IMG/VR virus record: IMGVR_UViG_3300027851_000071
Location: 1-38,131 of that record
DNA length: 38,131 nucleotides
Strand: one strand, 5' to 3'
DNA from: a virus
Shown piece after piece: positions 1 to 6,873 of the stretch. The position numbers were made by a program, and so were the translations under genes. Every line of letters begins with the position of its first letter. The first letter of the stretch is position 1. The notes beneath the pieces are model-generated. The model was not told the origin of the DNA, made no database searches, and saw only the letters and a list, made by a program, of their open reading frames with translations.

Positions 1-189
1 CACCCCATCCCCGCACCCGGCTTTCATCGCAACCCCGGCGCGTATCCTGACAAGATACCGCCGGGGACGAAGATTAGGGTGCAATTTGGAAACGGGTGCA
101 TTGACGACAAGCATACATATGAGCCGCACCAGCTACGCTGGAACCTGACGGGCGACGATTGGGATGTGGCGGCGATTGCGTTGGCGTGA
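1..189 (+). CDS. Hypothetical phage protein, 5' end missing
   Basis: The frame is open from base 1 to a TGA at 187-189 and gives 62 residues without a start codon. The segment IPPGTKIRVQFGNG followed by LRWNLTGDDWDVAAIALA has the pattern of small phage proteins with a short beta-rich body and a W...DDWD(I/V) ending; their function is unknown. If the two window ends are joined, the ATG at 38129-38131 supplies an in-frame start (M-HPIPAPGF). It lies 18 bases before the helicase gene and is probably co-transcribed with it. That it is coding is fairly sure; its role is not known. Confidence 0.6.
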   Translation, partial: HPIPAPGFHRNPGAYPDKIPPGTKIRVQFGNGCIDDKHTYEPHQLRWNLTGDDWDVAAIALA

Positions 190-207
190 AGTTCGGAGAG
201 TGAAGCT

Positions 208-2019
208 ATGACATTGCGCCCCTATCAATCCGAAGCAGTGGGAGCCGCGCAAGAGTGGATGCGGGCTAGTGTTGATCCGTGCTTGATCGAAGCGCCAACG
301 GGCGCGGGCAAGTCACACATTGTGGCGGCACTAGCAGATTGGCTGCACGGTATCAGCCGGGGCAAGCGGGTATTGTGCCTTGCCCCTCAAAAAGAGTTAG
401 TCCTGCAAAACGCGGCCAAGATGCGCGCTACGGGGGCCGATTGCTCGATATTCAGCGCCAGCGCTGGGATTAAGTCCACGCGGCACAAGATCATTTTTGC
501 CACGCCTTTGAGCGTCAAGAATTCCATGTCGCGCTTCCTTAAAGAGTTTTGCGCGGTGGTGCTGGATGAAGCGCACACACTTTCGCCTACAGTGCTGGCC
601 ATCATCGAAGCCATGCGCCGGGAAAACCCTAACCTGCGGGTCGTTGGCCTAACCGCCACGCCTTACAGGCTAGGTCAAGGATTTATCTATCGAGTAGACT
701 ATCGCGGCCATGCACACGGCGATGATGTGGCGCGCGCCCCGTTTTTCACAAAGCTGGTTTACCGGATAGACGCGCGGCACCTGATAGAAGCGGGGTATCT
801 TACGCCGCCGCGTATCGGTGCCATAAATTCAAGCGATGCTTACGACACAAGCGGCCTTGTGCTGCGGCCTAATGGCAAATTCGACGAGCGCAGCGTTGAC
901 GCGGCCTTTGTCGGCCATGGGCGCAAAACGGCGGGGATCGTGGCGGACGTAGTGGCGCAGTCGCGTGATAGGCGCGGGGTGGTGTTTTTCGCCGCCACTG
1001 TGCGCCACGCCGAGGAAGTGCTTGCCAGCCTGCCGCCGGAAATGTCTGCCATGATTACGGGCGATACGCCGAACCGTGGTGCGATTTTGAAAGCCTTTGA
1101 TGATCGCAAGCTGAAGTATCTCGTGAATGTCGGTGTGCTTACTACGGGATGGGACTGCCCCCACGTGGACGTTATCGCGCTATTGAGGCGCACTGAAAGC
1201 GTCGGCTTGATGCAGCAAATGATCGGACGCGGCCTGCGGCTATGCGAAGGCAAGGTCGATTGCCTTGTGCTGGATTATGCCGCCAACCTCGAAACGCACG
1301 CACCAGACGGGGATATATTCGCTCCCAAGGTTAAAGCCAGCGGCACCGGAGGCGGCGGCGAGCCGCTACAGGCGGTATGCCCCGATTGCAGCCATGTGAA
1401 CGAGTTTACCCGGCACAAGGATTATGCCGACTACCAGACTGACGAAAACGGCTATTGCCTAGACGTTTTTGGCGAGCGGCTCATGTCCGAATATGGCCCG
1501 GTGCCGGGGCATTACGGGCGGAGGTGCTTCGGGATGCTGCGCGTAGGCGAGCGGGGGGAGTATCAGCGTTGCAATCATCGCTGGACTTCGAAGGAATGCC
1601 CCCAATGCGGTGAAGGCAATGACATAGCCGCGCGATACTGCCACGCCTGCAAGGCAGAGATCGTTGACCCGAACGAAAAACTCGTGGCCGATTTTAAAGC
1701 TATGAAGCGCGACCCCAGCCGCCCGCAAACCGATGTTGTGGTGTCAATGACGGTTAAGGAAGGCGTATCGCAGCGCGGCAATCCTACGTTGCGGGTGGAT
1801 TGGGTAACGCCCTATCGGCAATTCAGCACGTGGTTTCAATTGCAGCCGACACATAGCCGCGCGATGGCTGACCTTAGCCGGTTTAGAGCCGCCACGGTTG
1901 ATGGGCGAGTGCCTGAGACTATCAGCTACGCAAAAGACTTGGACAGCGGCTTTTTCCGCATTCTAGGCTATGACTTGTCTGCGGATGTTGAACCGGAAAT
2001 GAGGAAGGTTGCTGCATGA
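208..2019 (+). CDS. DEAD/DEAH-box superfamily 2 helicase with zinc ribbons
   Basis: A 603-residue superfamily 2 helicase, expected to use ATP to unwind or translocate on nucleic acid during phage replication or recombination. Visible motifs are Walker A APTGAGKS at residues 29-36, DEAH near residue 120, motif III GLTATP, and motif VI QMIGRGLRL in the second RecA-like domain. After residue 390 come CxxC pairs (CPDC; CPQC with CHAC), which look like zinc ribbons, and then a C-terminal beta-rich region of unknown role. The start follows GGAGAGTGAAGCT. The stop overlaps the ATG of the VRR-NUC nuclease gene (ATGA), so helicase and nuclease are translationally coupled and may act together. The family call is firm; the exact substrate is inferred. 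Confidence 0.9.
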   Translation: MTLRPYQSEAVGAAQEWMRASVDPCLIEAPTGAGKSHIVAALADWLHGISRGKRVLCLAPQKELVLQNAAKMRATGADCSIFSASAGIKSTRHKIIFATPLSVKNSMSRFLKEFCAVVLDEAHTLSPTVLAIIEAMRRENPNLRVVGLTATPYRLGQGFIYRVDYRGHAHGDDVARAPFFTKLVYRIDARHLIEAGYLTPPRIGAINSSDAYDTSGLVLRPNGKFDERSVDAAFVGHGRKTAGIVADVVAQSRDRRGVVFFAATVRHAEEVLASLPPEMSAMITGDTPNRGAILKAFDDRKLKYLVNVGVLTTGWDCPHVDVIALLRRTESVGLMQQMIGRGLRLCEGKVDCLVLDYAANLETHAPDGDIFAPKVKASGTGGGGEPLQAVCPDCSHVNEFTRHKDYADYQTDENGYCLDVFGERLMSEYGPVPGHYGRRCFGMLRVGERGEYQRCNHRWTSKECPQCGEGNDIAARYCHACKAEIVDPNEKLVADFKAMKRDPSRPQTDVVVSMTVKEGVSQRGNPTLRVDWVTPYRQFSTWFQLQPTHSRAMADLSRFRAATVDGRVPETISYAKDLDSGFFRILGYDLSADVEPEMRKVAA

Positions 2020-2435
2020 ACATCAAAAACATCACCATCCCCATTTATGGCGACCAGACATATCGCGGGAAGTGCCCAAAAGAGGCGACTGAACAAGCCA
2101 GCTTCTTCGCCAAGCTGCGGCGCGAATATCCGGACACGTTCGGGCGGATCGCGCTGCACCCTCGGAACGAGGGACTGCTTATTAATGGCCAGTTTCAGGC
2201 GGTGGTGAAGCACCAGTTAGAAGGCATGGCGAAAGGCGCTGCGGATGTTGTGATACCGGGGGCGCGCACCTTTATCTGCGAATTAAAGCGCTGCGACCAT
2301 ACTTTATCGAAGTGGCAAGACGGGCAGATCGCTTATCTTGAAGCCGCCGCAAGCGCAGGTGCATTTGTGTGTGTTGCTCTAGGCGCTGCGGCGGCTTGGG
2401 AGGCTTTTGAGGATTGGCTTTCAGGGGCTAAATAG
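2016..2435 (+). CDS. VRR-NUC domain nuclease
   Basis: A 139-residue protein matching the stand-alone VRR-NUC family, PD-(D/E)xK nucleases often found beside phage helicases. The motifs are an early Glu (KEATEQASF), KGAADVVIPG, then FICELKRCDH carrying the E-x-K pair, and a downstream Gln in WQDGQIAYL. Length is normal for the stand-alone phage form. It overlaps the helicase by four bases. The likely role is cleavage of branched or structured DNA during replication, with the helicase; this is inferred from the family and context. Its TAG stop abuts the TGA of the opposing GcrA-like gene with no spacer, so the two transcription units converge exactly here. Confidence 0.85.
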   Translation: MNIKNITIPIYGDQTYRGKCPKEATEQASFFAKLRREYPDTFGRIALHPRNEGLLINGQFQAVVKHQLEGMAKGAADVVIPGARTFICELKRCDHTLSKWQDGQIAYLEAAASAGAFVCVALGAAAAWEAFEDWLSGAK

Positions 2436-2777
2436 TCACCGCGCCTGCGCCCCCAAGTCGTCACGGATAGCCCGAAAAGCCGCGCACACCATAGGCCAAG
2501 GCACTTGCAGCCGCCCGCAAGCCGCTTGCAATTCCACGCCGTCAGACAGCAATTCTGCCAGACGCTGCTTAATATCCACCTTCCGGCGCTTCGATGCGTT
2601 TGACCACGCCGGGGCTGCGGGCATGGTAAATTCGCCATTCTTGCGCATCCGGCTGATGACGCCAGAAATGCAATTACGGGACACGCCGAAATGATCGCCA
2701 ATCTCAGACATGGACGCGCCGCTTTCAAACATCCGTATGACGGTTTGCTTGCTTTGCTCAGACCACTTGCCGGTCAT
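2436..2777 (-). CDS. GcrA-like / HTH DNA-binding regulator
   Basis: A 113-residue protein. Its first ~45 residues (KWSEQSKQTVIRMFESGAS, then MSEIGDHFGVSRNCISG) match the N-terminal helix-turn-helix of GcrA, the alphaproteobacterial cell-cycle regulator that works with sigma-70 and senses CcrM GANTC methylation. The C-terminal half (KVDIKQRLAELLSDGVELQ) is helical and differs from the sigma-interacting domain of host GcrA as I recall it. It is translated from an ATG overlapping the stop of the upstream HTH gene, so the two form one leftward unit. It may steer host or phage transcription. An alternative is a generic homeodomain-like HTH protein. Confidence 0.6.
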   Translation of the reverse strand: MTGKWSEQSKQTVIRMFESGASMSEIGDHFGVSRNCISGVISRMRKNGEFTMPAAPAWSNASKRRKVDIKQRLAELLSDGVELQAACGRLQVPWPMVCAAFRAIRDDLGAQAR

Positions 2778-2956
2778 TGGTTACTCTCCATAGCGTCGGC
2801 CAGCTTGGCCATTGTGAGAGGGCGCATTGCAGCACCGCCTTTCCACCTGTAGAACGCGGAAGGCGCAACGCCCGCATCGCGTATAAATTGCGTGAGAGGC
2901 TTGCGGGCTTTAACTGCCGCCGCCTCGACCTGTTGAGGTGTGAGATCGTTTTGCAT
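2774..2956 (-). CDS. Small Cro/CI-like HTH regulator
   Basis: A 60-residue, single-domain DNA-binding protein. The core LTQFIRDAGVAPSAFYRWKG, followed by a helix ending in LADAMESNQ, fits a lambda-repressor-like helix-turn-helix. There is no dimerisation or peptidase domain, so it is Cro-sized. It is transcribed away from the early operon, and a perfect TATAAT on its strand sits about 60 bases upstream, beside the rightward -35. This arrangement suggests that it controls its own unit and the early promoter. ATGA overlap couples it to the GcrA-like gene. Which operator it binds is not known. Confidence 0.7.
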   Translation of the reverse strand: MQNDLTPQQVEAAAVKARKPLTQFIRDAGVAPSAFYRWKGGAAMRPLTMAKLADAMESNQ

Positions 2957-3017
2957 GGCACTTCGATACCTGAGCCGATGCGATAGCGCAAGCGCGATTA
3001 TTTGCTACCTGTTGCGA

Positions 3018-3023
3018 ATTATA
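3018..3023 (-). promoter_or_regulatory. Leftward -10 box for the regulator unit
   Basis: A perfect TATAAT on the minus strand lies three bases from the -35 of the opposing promoter. No good -35 is seen 16-18 bases upstream (the hexamer there is GC-rich), so it may need an activator. Nearby, GCGC-AA-GCGC at about 2986-2995 is a short dyad that could be an operator. Confidence 0.45.
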
Positions 3024-3025
3024 GC

Positions 3026-3054
3026 TTGACCGCCACCCCATCGCGCGCTTATCA
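3026..3054 (+). promoter_or_regulatory. Rightward early promoter with dyad
   Basis: TTGACC (3026-3031), a 17-base spacer and TTATCA (3049-3054), about 30 bases before the ATG at 3087. CCACCC (3033-3038) and GGGTGG (3055-3060) form an inverted repeat around the -10, suitable as an operator or a leader hairpin. The -35, CCACCCCA and downstream GGGGCAACGCAA recur at a second promoter at 30011-30039 on the other strand, which strengthens the call. Confidence 0.6.
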
Positions 3055-3086
3055 GGGTGGGGCAACGCAACAAAGGAGAGCTTGCA

Positions 3087-3332
3087 ATGTCAACTTCAAT
3101 TATGATCCACAACGTCGAGCGGGTTTCAGCTAGCGCTGTATCCTACAGCAACGCGAACTCAATTACGCTTTATGTCACTACGCAGAATGAGAGCTATTCA
3201 ATTACTCTGTTCAATCTGCCCGCCGAAGCCGCCGATCATATTGCACGGGGGCTTGGCGATTACCCACGCATGAATGAAGATGAAATCCGCGCCGACGAAC
3301 GCCGCAAGATCGCGGCCAAGTTGGGGCTTTAA
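3087..3332 (+). CDS. Hypothetical small early protein
   Basis: An 81-residue protein of no recognised family. The start is the ATG at 3087, preceded by AAGGAGAG with a 7-base gap; an upstream in-frame GTG at 3057 lies within the promoter and is unlikely. The N-terminal half is predicted beta-rich (SITLYVTTQNESYSITLFNL). The C-terminal half is charged and helical (EDEIRADERRKIAAKLGL). It is the first gene after the early promoter, so it should be made early and strongly. Confidence 0.65.
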   Translation: MSTSIMIHNVERVSASAVSYSNANSITLYVTTQNESYSITLFNLPAEAADHIARGLGDYPRMNEDEIRADERRKIAAKLGL

Positions 3333-3387
3333 TCCTGCGGCCTAGGTAAGCCGGAAAACTGCCTAACCCCACACACAGGAGAGTGAC

Positions 3388-3669
3388 ATGCGACAGCTTA
3401 CCGATACAGAAACCACCGCAATGCAGACCTTCTGCGAAACGCGCGATGATGTGTGCTTTGCCGAATGGACTGGCACTGAATACCGTGTTTTCCGCATCCT
3501 GTTCGATGGCAGTGAAAGCGAAGGCACGGGCGATACGCTTGAGGAAGCATATCTTGCAGGCGCGATGCTGCCACAGATTGCGCTTCCGGTCGATGTAACC
3601 GATGCGGATGCGTCCCCGAACATTGCAGAGGCTATCTTTTGGGCAACCCGTGATGGAGGCGAGGCATGA
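3388..3669 (+). CDS. Hypothetical acidic early protein
   Basis: A 93-residue acidic protein with no recognised domain. The pattern TEYRVFRILFDGSESEGTG then TLEEAYLAGAM resembles small phage proteins with a beta hairpin followed by a helix. The start has its own GGAGAG site (CAGGAGAGTGACATG), and the leader CCCCACACACAGGAGA is nearly repeated before the gene at 28818-28973 on the other strand. Its stop overlaps the next start (ATGA). Confidence 0.65.
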   Translation: MRQLTDTETTAMQTFCETRDDVCFAEWTGTEYRVFRILFDGSESEGTGDTLEEAYLAGAMLPQIALPVDVTDADASPNIAEAIFWATRDGGEA

Positions 3670-4019
3670 CTACGGACGCAACGCAGGTTGCGCAGCTTAA
3701 GGTGGCATCTGACAGGTGTTACCACGGCCTTCACTACATTGAAGGTGCGCCATTCCGCATTCCATTTTGGACGATAGCGACGAACATTGATCCAGTAGAA
3801 GGCGTTAGACGCTTGCGCTTTGCTGACGATTTAGTCGCCGCTTGGAACAATCGCACCACCACCGCCACCCTCACCGCGCAGGTAGAGGCGCTGACAGCCG
3901 AGAGAAACGCGCTGCGGGAGGCGTTGGAGCAGATCGCCAATAACAACTGGCGGGATCAGTCACGCGCCAAGCAGGTAGCCCGCGCCGCTCTCGCCAGCAC
4001 CAGCGAAGGGGAGGGGTGA
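3666..4019 (+). CDS. Hypothetical protein with C-terminal coiled coil
   Basis: A 117-residue protein. The N-terminal ~60 residues end in FADDLVAAWNNRT, a W-N-x-R ending that also occurs in Lar-type anti-restriction proteins, but the Lar zinc cysteines (CPxCG) are missing, so that name is not supported. Residues ~70-95 (LTAQVEALTAERNALREALE) form a heptad-like coiled coil of the kind seen in many phage early proteins. It overlaps both neighbours (ATGA, then TGATG). Function unknown. Confidence 0.6.
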   Translation: MTTDATQVAQLKVASDRCYHGLHYIEGAPFRIPFWTIATNIDPVEGVRRLRFADDLVAAWNNRTTTATLTAQVEALTAERNALREALEQIANNNWRDQSRAKQVARAALASTSEGEG

Positions 4020-4345
4020 TGGAGTTCTGGAGCGAAACCAAGCCCGTTGCCAAGGTCGCGCACAAGTGTGATGCTTGTGAGCATCCCATAGAAATAGGGC
4101 AACAGTATTCCCGCATGGCGGGAAAGGATGATGGCTATTTCTTCACCATCAAGCAGCACCTTGAATGCCGCGTCGCTGAGTGCGCCCTTGCTGACCTCAA
4201 GGATTTGATCGGCGGAGAAGAGTGGTGCCACCTTAACGACTTAGACGAACCCGATGATTTGTTTTGGCTTCAAGCTGAGCACCCTGTCGTCTTTGAGCGG
4301 ATCAAGGCCCGCTATGCCCGTTGGCTGGAGAACTCTAATGCGTGA
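4019..4345 (+). CDS. Hypothetical zinc-binding protein
   Basis: A 108-residue protein with probable metal ligands: HKCDACEHPI near residue 15 and later H and C residues in KQHLECRVAECAL. The spacing fits one treble-clef or zinc-ribbon site. The ATG at 4019 in a TGATG overlap with the upstream stop is preferred to the GTG three bases earlier. The gene overlaps the next by eight bases. It could be a nucleic-acid-binding early protein; no homologue is recognised. Confidence 0.6.
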   Translation: MEFWSETKPVAKVAHKCDACEHPIEIGQQYSRMAGKDDGYFFTIKQHLECRVAECALADLKDLIGGEEWCHLNDLDEPDDLFWLQAEHPVVFERIKARYARWLENSNA

Positions 4346-4493
4346 CCTCGCCCCCTTTTGCATCCGCGCCTACCGCCCCGCGCGCCCGTCAATGTGGCGT
4401 GATGTGCGCGCTATCCCGTTCGACCTGCGCGAAGGCATGGCCGTGATCGGCTCGCTGGCGATGTGGGCGATGATTTATGCGGTGTTTGCATGA
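4338..4493 (+). CDS. Small membrane protein
   Basis: A 51-residue protein with a basic N-terminus (RAYRPARPSMWRDVR) and one hydrophobic C-terminal segment (MAVIGSLAMWAMIYAVFA) ending at the last residue, so a single-pass or tail-anchored inner-membrane protein. It is linked by overlap at both ends (ATGCGTGA upstream, ATGA downstream). No family is recognised. Confidence 0.55.
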   Translation: MRDLAPFCIRAYRPARPSMWRDVRAIPFDLREGMAVIGSLAMWAMIYAVFA

Positions 4494-4624
4494 CGCCCCA
4501 CCACGCATGGACGCAATGGCTCGCCAGCGATGATGGATGGCCAACCTTGGACCTAGTGCCCGCTGCTGACCTTGCAGAATATGAGGCGGCGGCGAGCGAG
4601 ATTTTGGAAGGGATTGGATTGTGA
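4490..4624 (+). CDS. Hypothetical 44-residue protein
   Basis: A short ORF beginning MTPHHAWTQWLASDDGWPTL and ending AEYEAAASEILEGIGL, held in place by an ATGA overlap upstream and a GTGA overlap downstream. This double coupling is the main evidence that it is translated. No domain is visible. Confidence 0.5.
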   Translation: MTPHHAWTQWLASDDGWPTLDLVPAADLAEYEAAASEILEGIGL

Positions 4625-4953
4625 CTGAGCATACGAAAGAGCCGTGGGCCGTTAGCCGATACGGTGACATTCAAGGGCCTGACTGCGCAGACGGCGATGC
4701 TTTTGTCGCCATCAGGGTTTGCGGCTCGACGCGGCAATCTCGGCACGGCGTCGCTAGGTGCAAAGAGGCTGGAGCCAATCTCCAAAGGGCGGTCGATTGC
4801 GTCAACGCCCTCGCAGGCTTGAACCCGTCCGCCGTGGCGGCGCTGATCGAGGCGGCGGAGAATGCCGTTCTTGAAGCACCTTCAGAGGGGGGCGAGCCTT
4901 GGCTTTTGGCCTTGGAAACCGCCATCGCCAACATTCGGGGAGAGCAGGCATGA
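4621..4953 (+). CDS. Hypothetical phage early protein
   Basis: A 110-residue protein with a GTG start in a GTGA overlap. It begins TKEPWAVSRYGDIQGPD and contains GANLQRAVDCVNALAGLNP, a pattern I recognise from many uncharacterised phage and prophage proteins in which a W-x-v-...-G start is followed by N-x-xR-(I/A)-v-x-CVNA. It probably forms a small alpha/beta domain. Role unknown; co-translated with both neighbours. Confidence 0.65.
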   Translation: MTEHTKEPWAVSRYGDIQGPDCADGDAFVAIRVCGSTRQSRHGVARCKEAGANLQRAVDCVNALAGLNPSAVAALIEAAENAVLEAPSEGGEPWLLALETAIANIRGEQA

Positions 4954-5351
4954 CTGAACCGAAGCTGCTGACTGAGGCGGAGGCGCGCAATCTGTGGGCG
5001 CAGCCCCATGCCCGCGACCATTTTATTGAATTGCTCCGCGAGCGCGGCCTGATTGCTGAGGAGCCGGTTGATCCGTTGCTGATCGAGGCGCGGGAGATCG
5101 TGGCGCGGGTTGTCGGCGCAGGTGGGGCATCTTGGTTTGGCGGCGAATTTCGCAAGGGTAAATGCGACGACCATCAATCAATGCAAGTCGCCCTCGCCGC
5201 CCTCAAGCGTGGCCGTGAGATCGAGCGTGAAGCCGCCAGCCCGTTGACGCGGGACGACTGTAAGAGCGCACTTATCGTGGCAGGATACTGCGCCACACCG
5301 AATGGCGTCAACCGCCTCCACGCCGCCCTGACGAAACAGGTGCAGCAATGA
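4950..5351 (+). CDS. Hypothetical helical protein
   Basis: A 133-residue protein with the ATG at 4950 in an ATGA overlap; longer in-frame starts would intrude far into the upstream gene. The N-terminus (LLTEAEARNLWAQPH) and the segment DPLLIEAREIVARVV are helical; the segment LIEAREI is common in phage early proteins. The end NGVNRLHAALTKQVQQ is also helical. No catalytic motif is seen. It is coupled to the interrupted membrane gene downstream. Confidence 0.6.
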   Translation: MTEPKLLTEAEARNLWAQPHARDHFIELLRERGLIAEEPVDPLLIEAREIVARVVGAGGASWFGGEFRKGKCDDHQSMQVALAALKRGREIEREAASPLTRDDCKSALIVAGYCATPNGVNRLHAALTKQVQQ

Positions 5352-5530
5352 CGCCCCCTGACCTTGATCGCATCCTTGCCGAGCAGCGCGAACGCGAAGG
5401 CCCGCCGACCGAGTTTGACCACCGCTCATGCCTTGCCGTGCTGGGCCTGCTCGCCTGCTTTTAGATTGTCGCCGCCTTCGGTGTGGGCGTTTGGGATTGG
5501 GCAGAGCAGGCGTGGAACGTAAAACGATAG
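5348..5530 (+). pseudogene. Small membrane protein broken by in-frame TAG
   Basis: Starting from an ATGA overlap, this frame encodes 38 residues ending SCLAVLGLLACF and stops at a TAG at 5462-5464. The same frame then continues IVAAFGVGVWDWAEQAWNVK to a second TAG at 5528-5530, directly before the next ribosome-binding site. Across the TAG the two parts form one continuous membrane helix, so the intact gene probably spanned 60 codons. Either it is a nonsense mutant, the stop is read through, or the base is a sequencing error. TAG is used as a normal stop elsewhere in the window (2433-2435). The truncated 38-residue peptide may still be made. Confidence 0.6.
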
Positions 5531-5540
5531 GAGATTGAGC

Positions 5541-6458
5541 ATGGAAACGACCATTGAGAAGTTTGAAGTCCGCAACCGTTTCAGCGGTGCAGTGCAGTTT
5601 ACAGCGGAGATTAGCGTCACGCCAGATATGTTGCCGAGCGTGAAGCTGGGTCTGGCGGTGAAGTGGGCGCTGACCAATAATACCAACCTGCGCGGTGCCA
5701 ACATGAGCGGTGCCGACCTGAGCGGTGCCGACCTGAGCGGTGCCAACCTACGCTATACCGACCTGCGCGGTGCCAACATGAGCGGTGCCAACCTGCGCGG
5801 TGCCAACATGAGCGGTGCCAACCTACGCTATGCCAACCTGAGCGGTGCCGACCTGAGCGGTGCCAACCTACGCTATACCGACCTGCGCGGTGCCAACATG
5901 AGCGGTGCCAACCTGCGCGGTGCCAACATGAGCGGTGCCAACCTACGCTATGCCGACCTGAGCGGTGCCGACCTGAGCAATGCCGACCTGCGCGGTGCCA
6001 ACATGAGCGGTGCCGACCTGAGCGGTGCCGACCTGAGCGGTGCCAACCTACGCTATACCGACCTGCGCGGTGCCAACATGAGCAATGCCGACCTGCGCGG
6101 TGCCAACATGAGCGGTGCCGACCTGAGCGGTGCCGACCTGAGCCCGATCAAGGCTGACTTCTTCATGATCCTCGCAATGGGGCACACCGAGGTTCCGCAA
6201 CTCATCAAGGCGCTGCGCGATGGCAAGGTGAACGGTTCGACTTACGAAGGCGAGTGCGCTTGCCTTGTCGGCACGCTGGAAAACGGCGGCGCGAAGGGCA
6301 TCCCGCATCAACCATCCTCGCCTGCCGAGGTGTGGTTTGCCCCGATCCGCGAAGGCGACAAGCCCGGTGACGATACCGAAGGCGGTTTTCGCGCCAAGAG
6401 GGCGCTGGGGTGGGCGTTGGAATACGCGCGGCTGACGGGCATTGAGGTGCCCGCATGA
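5541..6458 (+). CDS. Pentapeptide-repeat protein with conserved C-terminal domain
   Basis: A 305-residue protein. Residues 48-202 are 31 consecutive pentapeptides of the A(D/N)LxG type (ADLSG, ANLRG, ANMSG, TDLRG, ANLRY), which should fold as a right-handed quadrilateral beta-helix. Some members of this fold mimic DNA and bind gyrase, but that role is not shown here. The C-terminal ~100 residues (EVPQLIKALRDGKVNGSTYE, then GECACLVGTLENG) form a domain I recognise from other phage pentapeptide proteins. The ATG at 5541 follows GGAGATTGAGC; a TTG six bases upstream is less likely. Repeats are nearly identical in DNA, indicating recent expansion. It overlaps the next gene by ATGA. Confidence 0.85.
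   Translation: METTIEKFEVRNRFSGAVQFTAEISVTPDMLPSVKLGLAVKWALTNNTNLRGANMSGADLSGADLSGANLRYTDLRGANMSGANLRGANMSGANLRYANLSGADLSGANLRYTDLRGANMSGANLRGANMSGANLRYADLSGADLSNADLRGANMSGADLSGADLSGANLRYTDLRGANMSNADLRGANMSGADLSGADLSPIKADFFMILAMGHTEVPQLIKALRDGKVNGSTYEGECACLVGTLENGGAKGIPHQPSSPAEVWFAPIREGDKPGDDTEGGFRAKRALGWALEYARLTGIEVPA
5682..6146 (+). repeat. 15-base coding repeats with higher-order 120-base period
   Basis: Thirty-one 15-base units. Bases 5716-5834 are identical to 5836-5954 (119 bases, period 120), and 5686-5783 are identical to 5986-6083 (98 bases, offset 300). Synonymous positions are conserved too (GGTGCC, AGC, CTG), so the units are homogenised at the DNA level rather than only constrained in protein. 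Confidence 0.95.
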
Positions 6459-6601
6459 ACACCGCAACGCAGGGCAACAGCCGCCCTTATCAATACCGCC
6501 CGAGCGCGGACAAGCTGGGCAACGCGCCTTATGTGCATGGCCCATTGCAGCCGATGGAAACGCCGCGTGGCCTGTTCGCCCGCCTGCTGGGGAGGGGGTG
6601 A
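6455..6601 (+). CDS. Hypothetical 48-residue protein
   Basis: A short ORF set between an ATGA overlap upstream and a TGATG overlap downstream. The product is basic and rich in Pro, Gly and Arg (SRPYQYRPSADKLGNAPY, then PRGLFARLLGRG), without a membrane segment or cysteines. The overlaps are the main support for translation. No family recognised. Confidence 0.5.
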   Translation: MNTATQGNSRPYQYRPSADKLGNAPYVHGPLQPMETPRGLFARLLGRG

Positions 6602-6870
6602 TGGGAAAGCTGACGATAGAAAAGTGGCAGTGTGACCGCTGCCGAACTTTGTTCGACGAACAGCCGAAAAGGGACAACGGATCGTGGGGTTCGGCACCGA
6701 CCTACTACTCTATTCGCGCGAGTGAAGATCATGGCGTTGCGGGCGGCGTAATAATGGACTGGCGCGAAATGTGCCACCCCTGCCAGCGCGCAGTCGGAAA
6801 AGAGATTGCTGCGATGCGGGCTTCTGCATTGGAGGCCCGCACCCCCACCCTACCCGCGACGGAGGATTGA
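6601..6870 (+). CDS. Hypothetical zinc-ribbon-like protein
   Basis: An 89-residue protein with CDRC near residue 10 and CHPC near residue 59, a CxxC...CxxC pair consistent with one structural zinc. Between them lies a beta-rich segment. The end (VGKEIAAMRASALEARTP) is helical. The start is the ATG inside TGATG at the upstream stop. Three bases separate it from the next gene. Role unknown. Confidence 0.6.
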   Translation: MGKLTIEKWQCDRCRTLFDEQPKRDNGSWGSAPTYYSIRASEDHGVAGGVIMDWREMCHPCQRAVGKEIAAMRASALEARTPTLPATED

Positions 6871-6873
6871 GAG

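Noticed and set aside
3666-4019. Lar-type anti-restriction protein
   Set aside because: The AAWNNRT ending fits, but the CPxCG zinc residues of Lar are absent.
5682-6146. CRISPR-like or non-coding tandem array
   Set aside because: The 15-base units are in one frame, have no spacers and encode pentapeptides.
6048-6677. Minus-strand frame with repeated GTAQVGTAHVG-type units
   Set aside because: It is the reverse reading of the pentapeptide DNA repeats; the plus-strand gene explains the periodicity.
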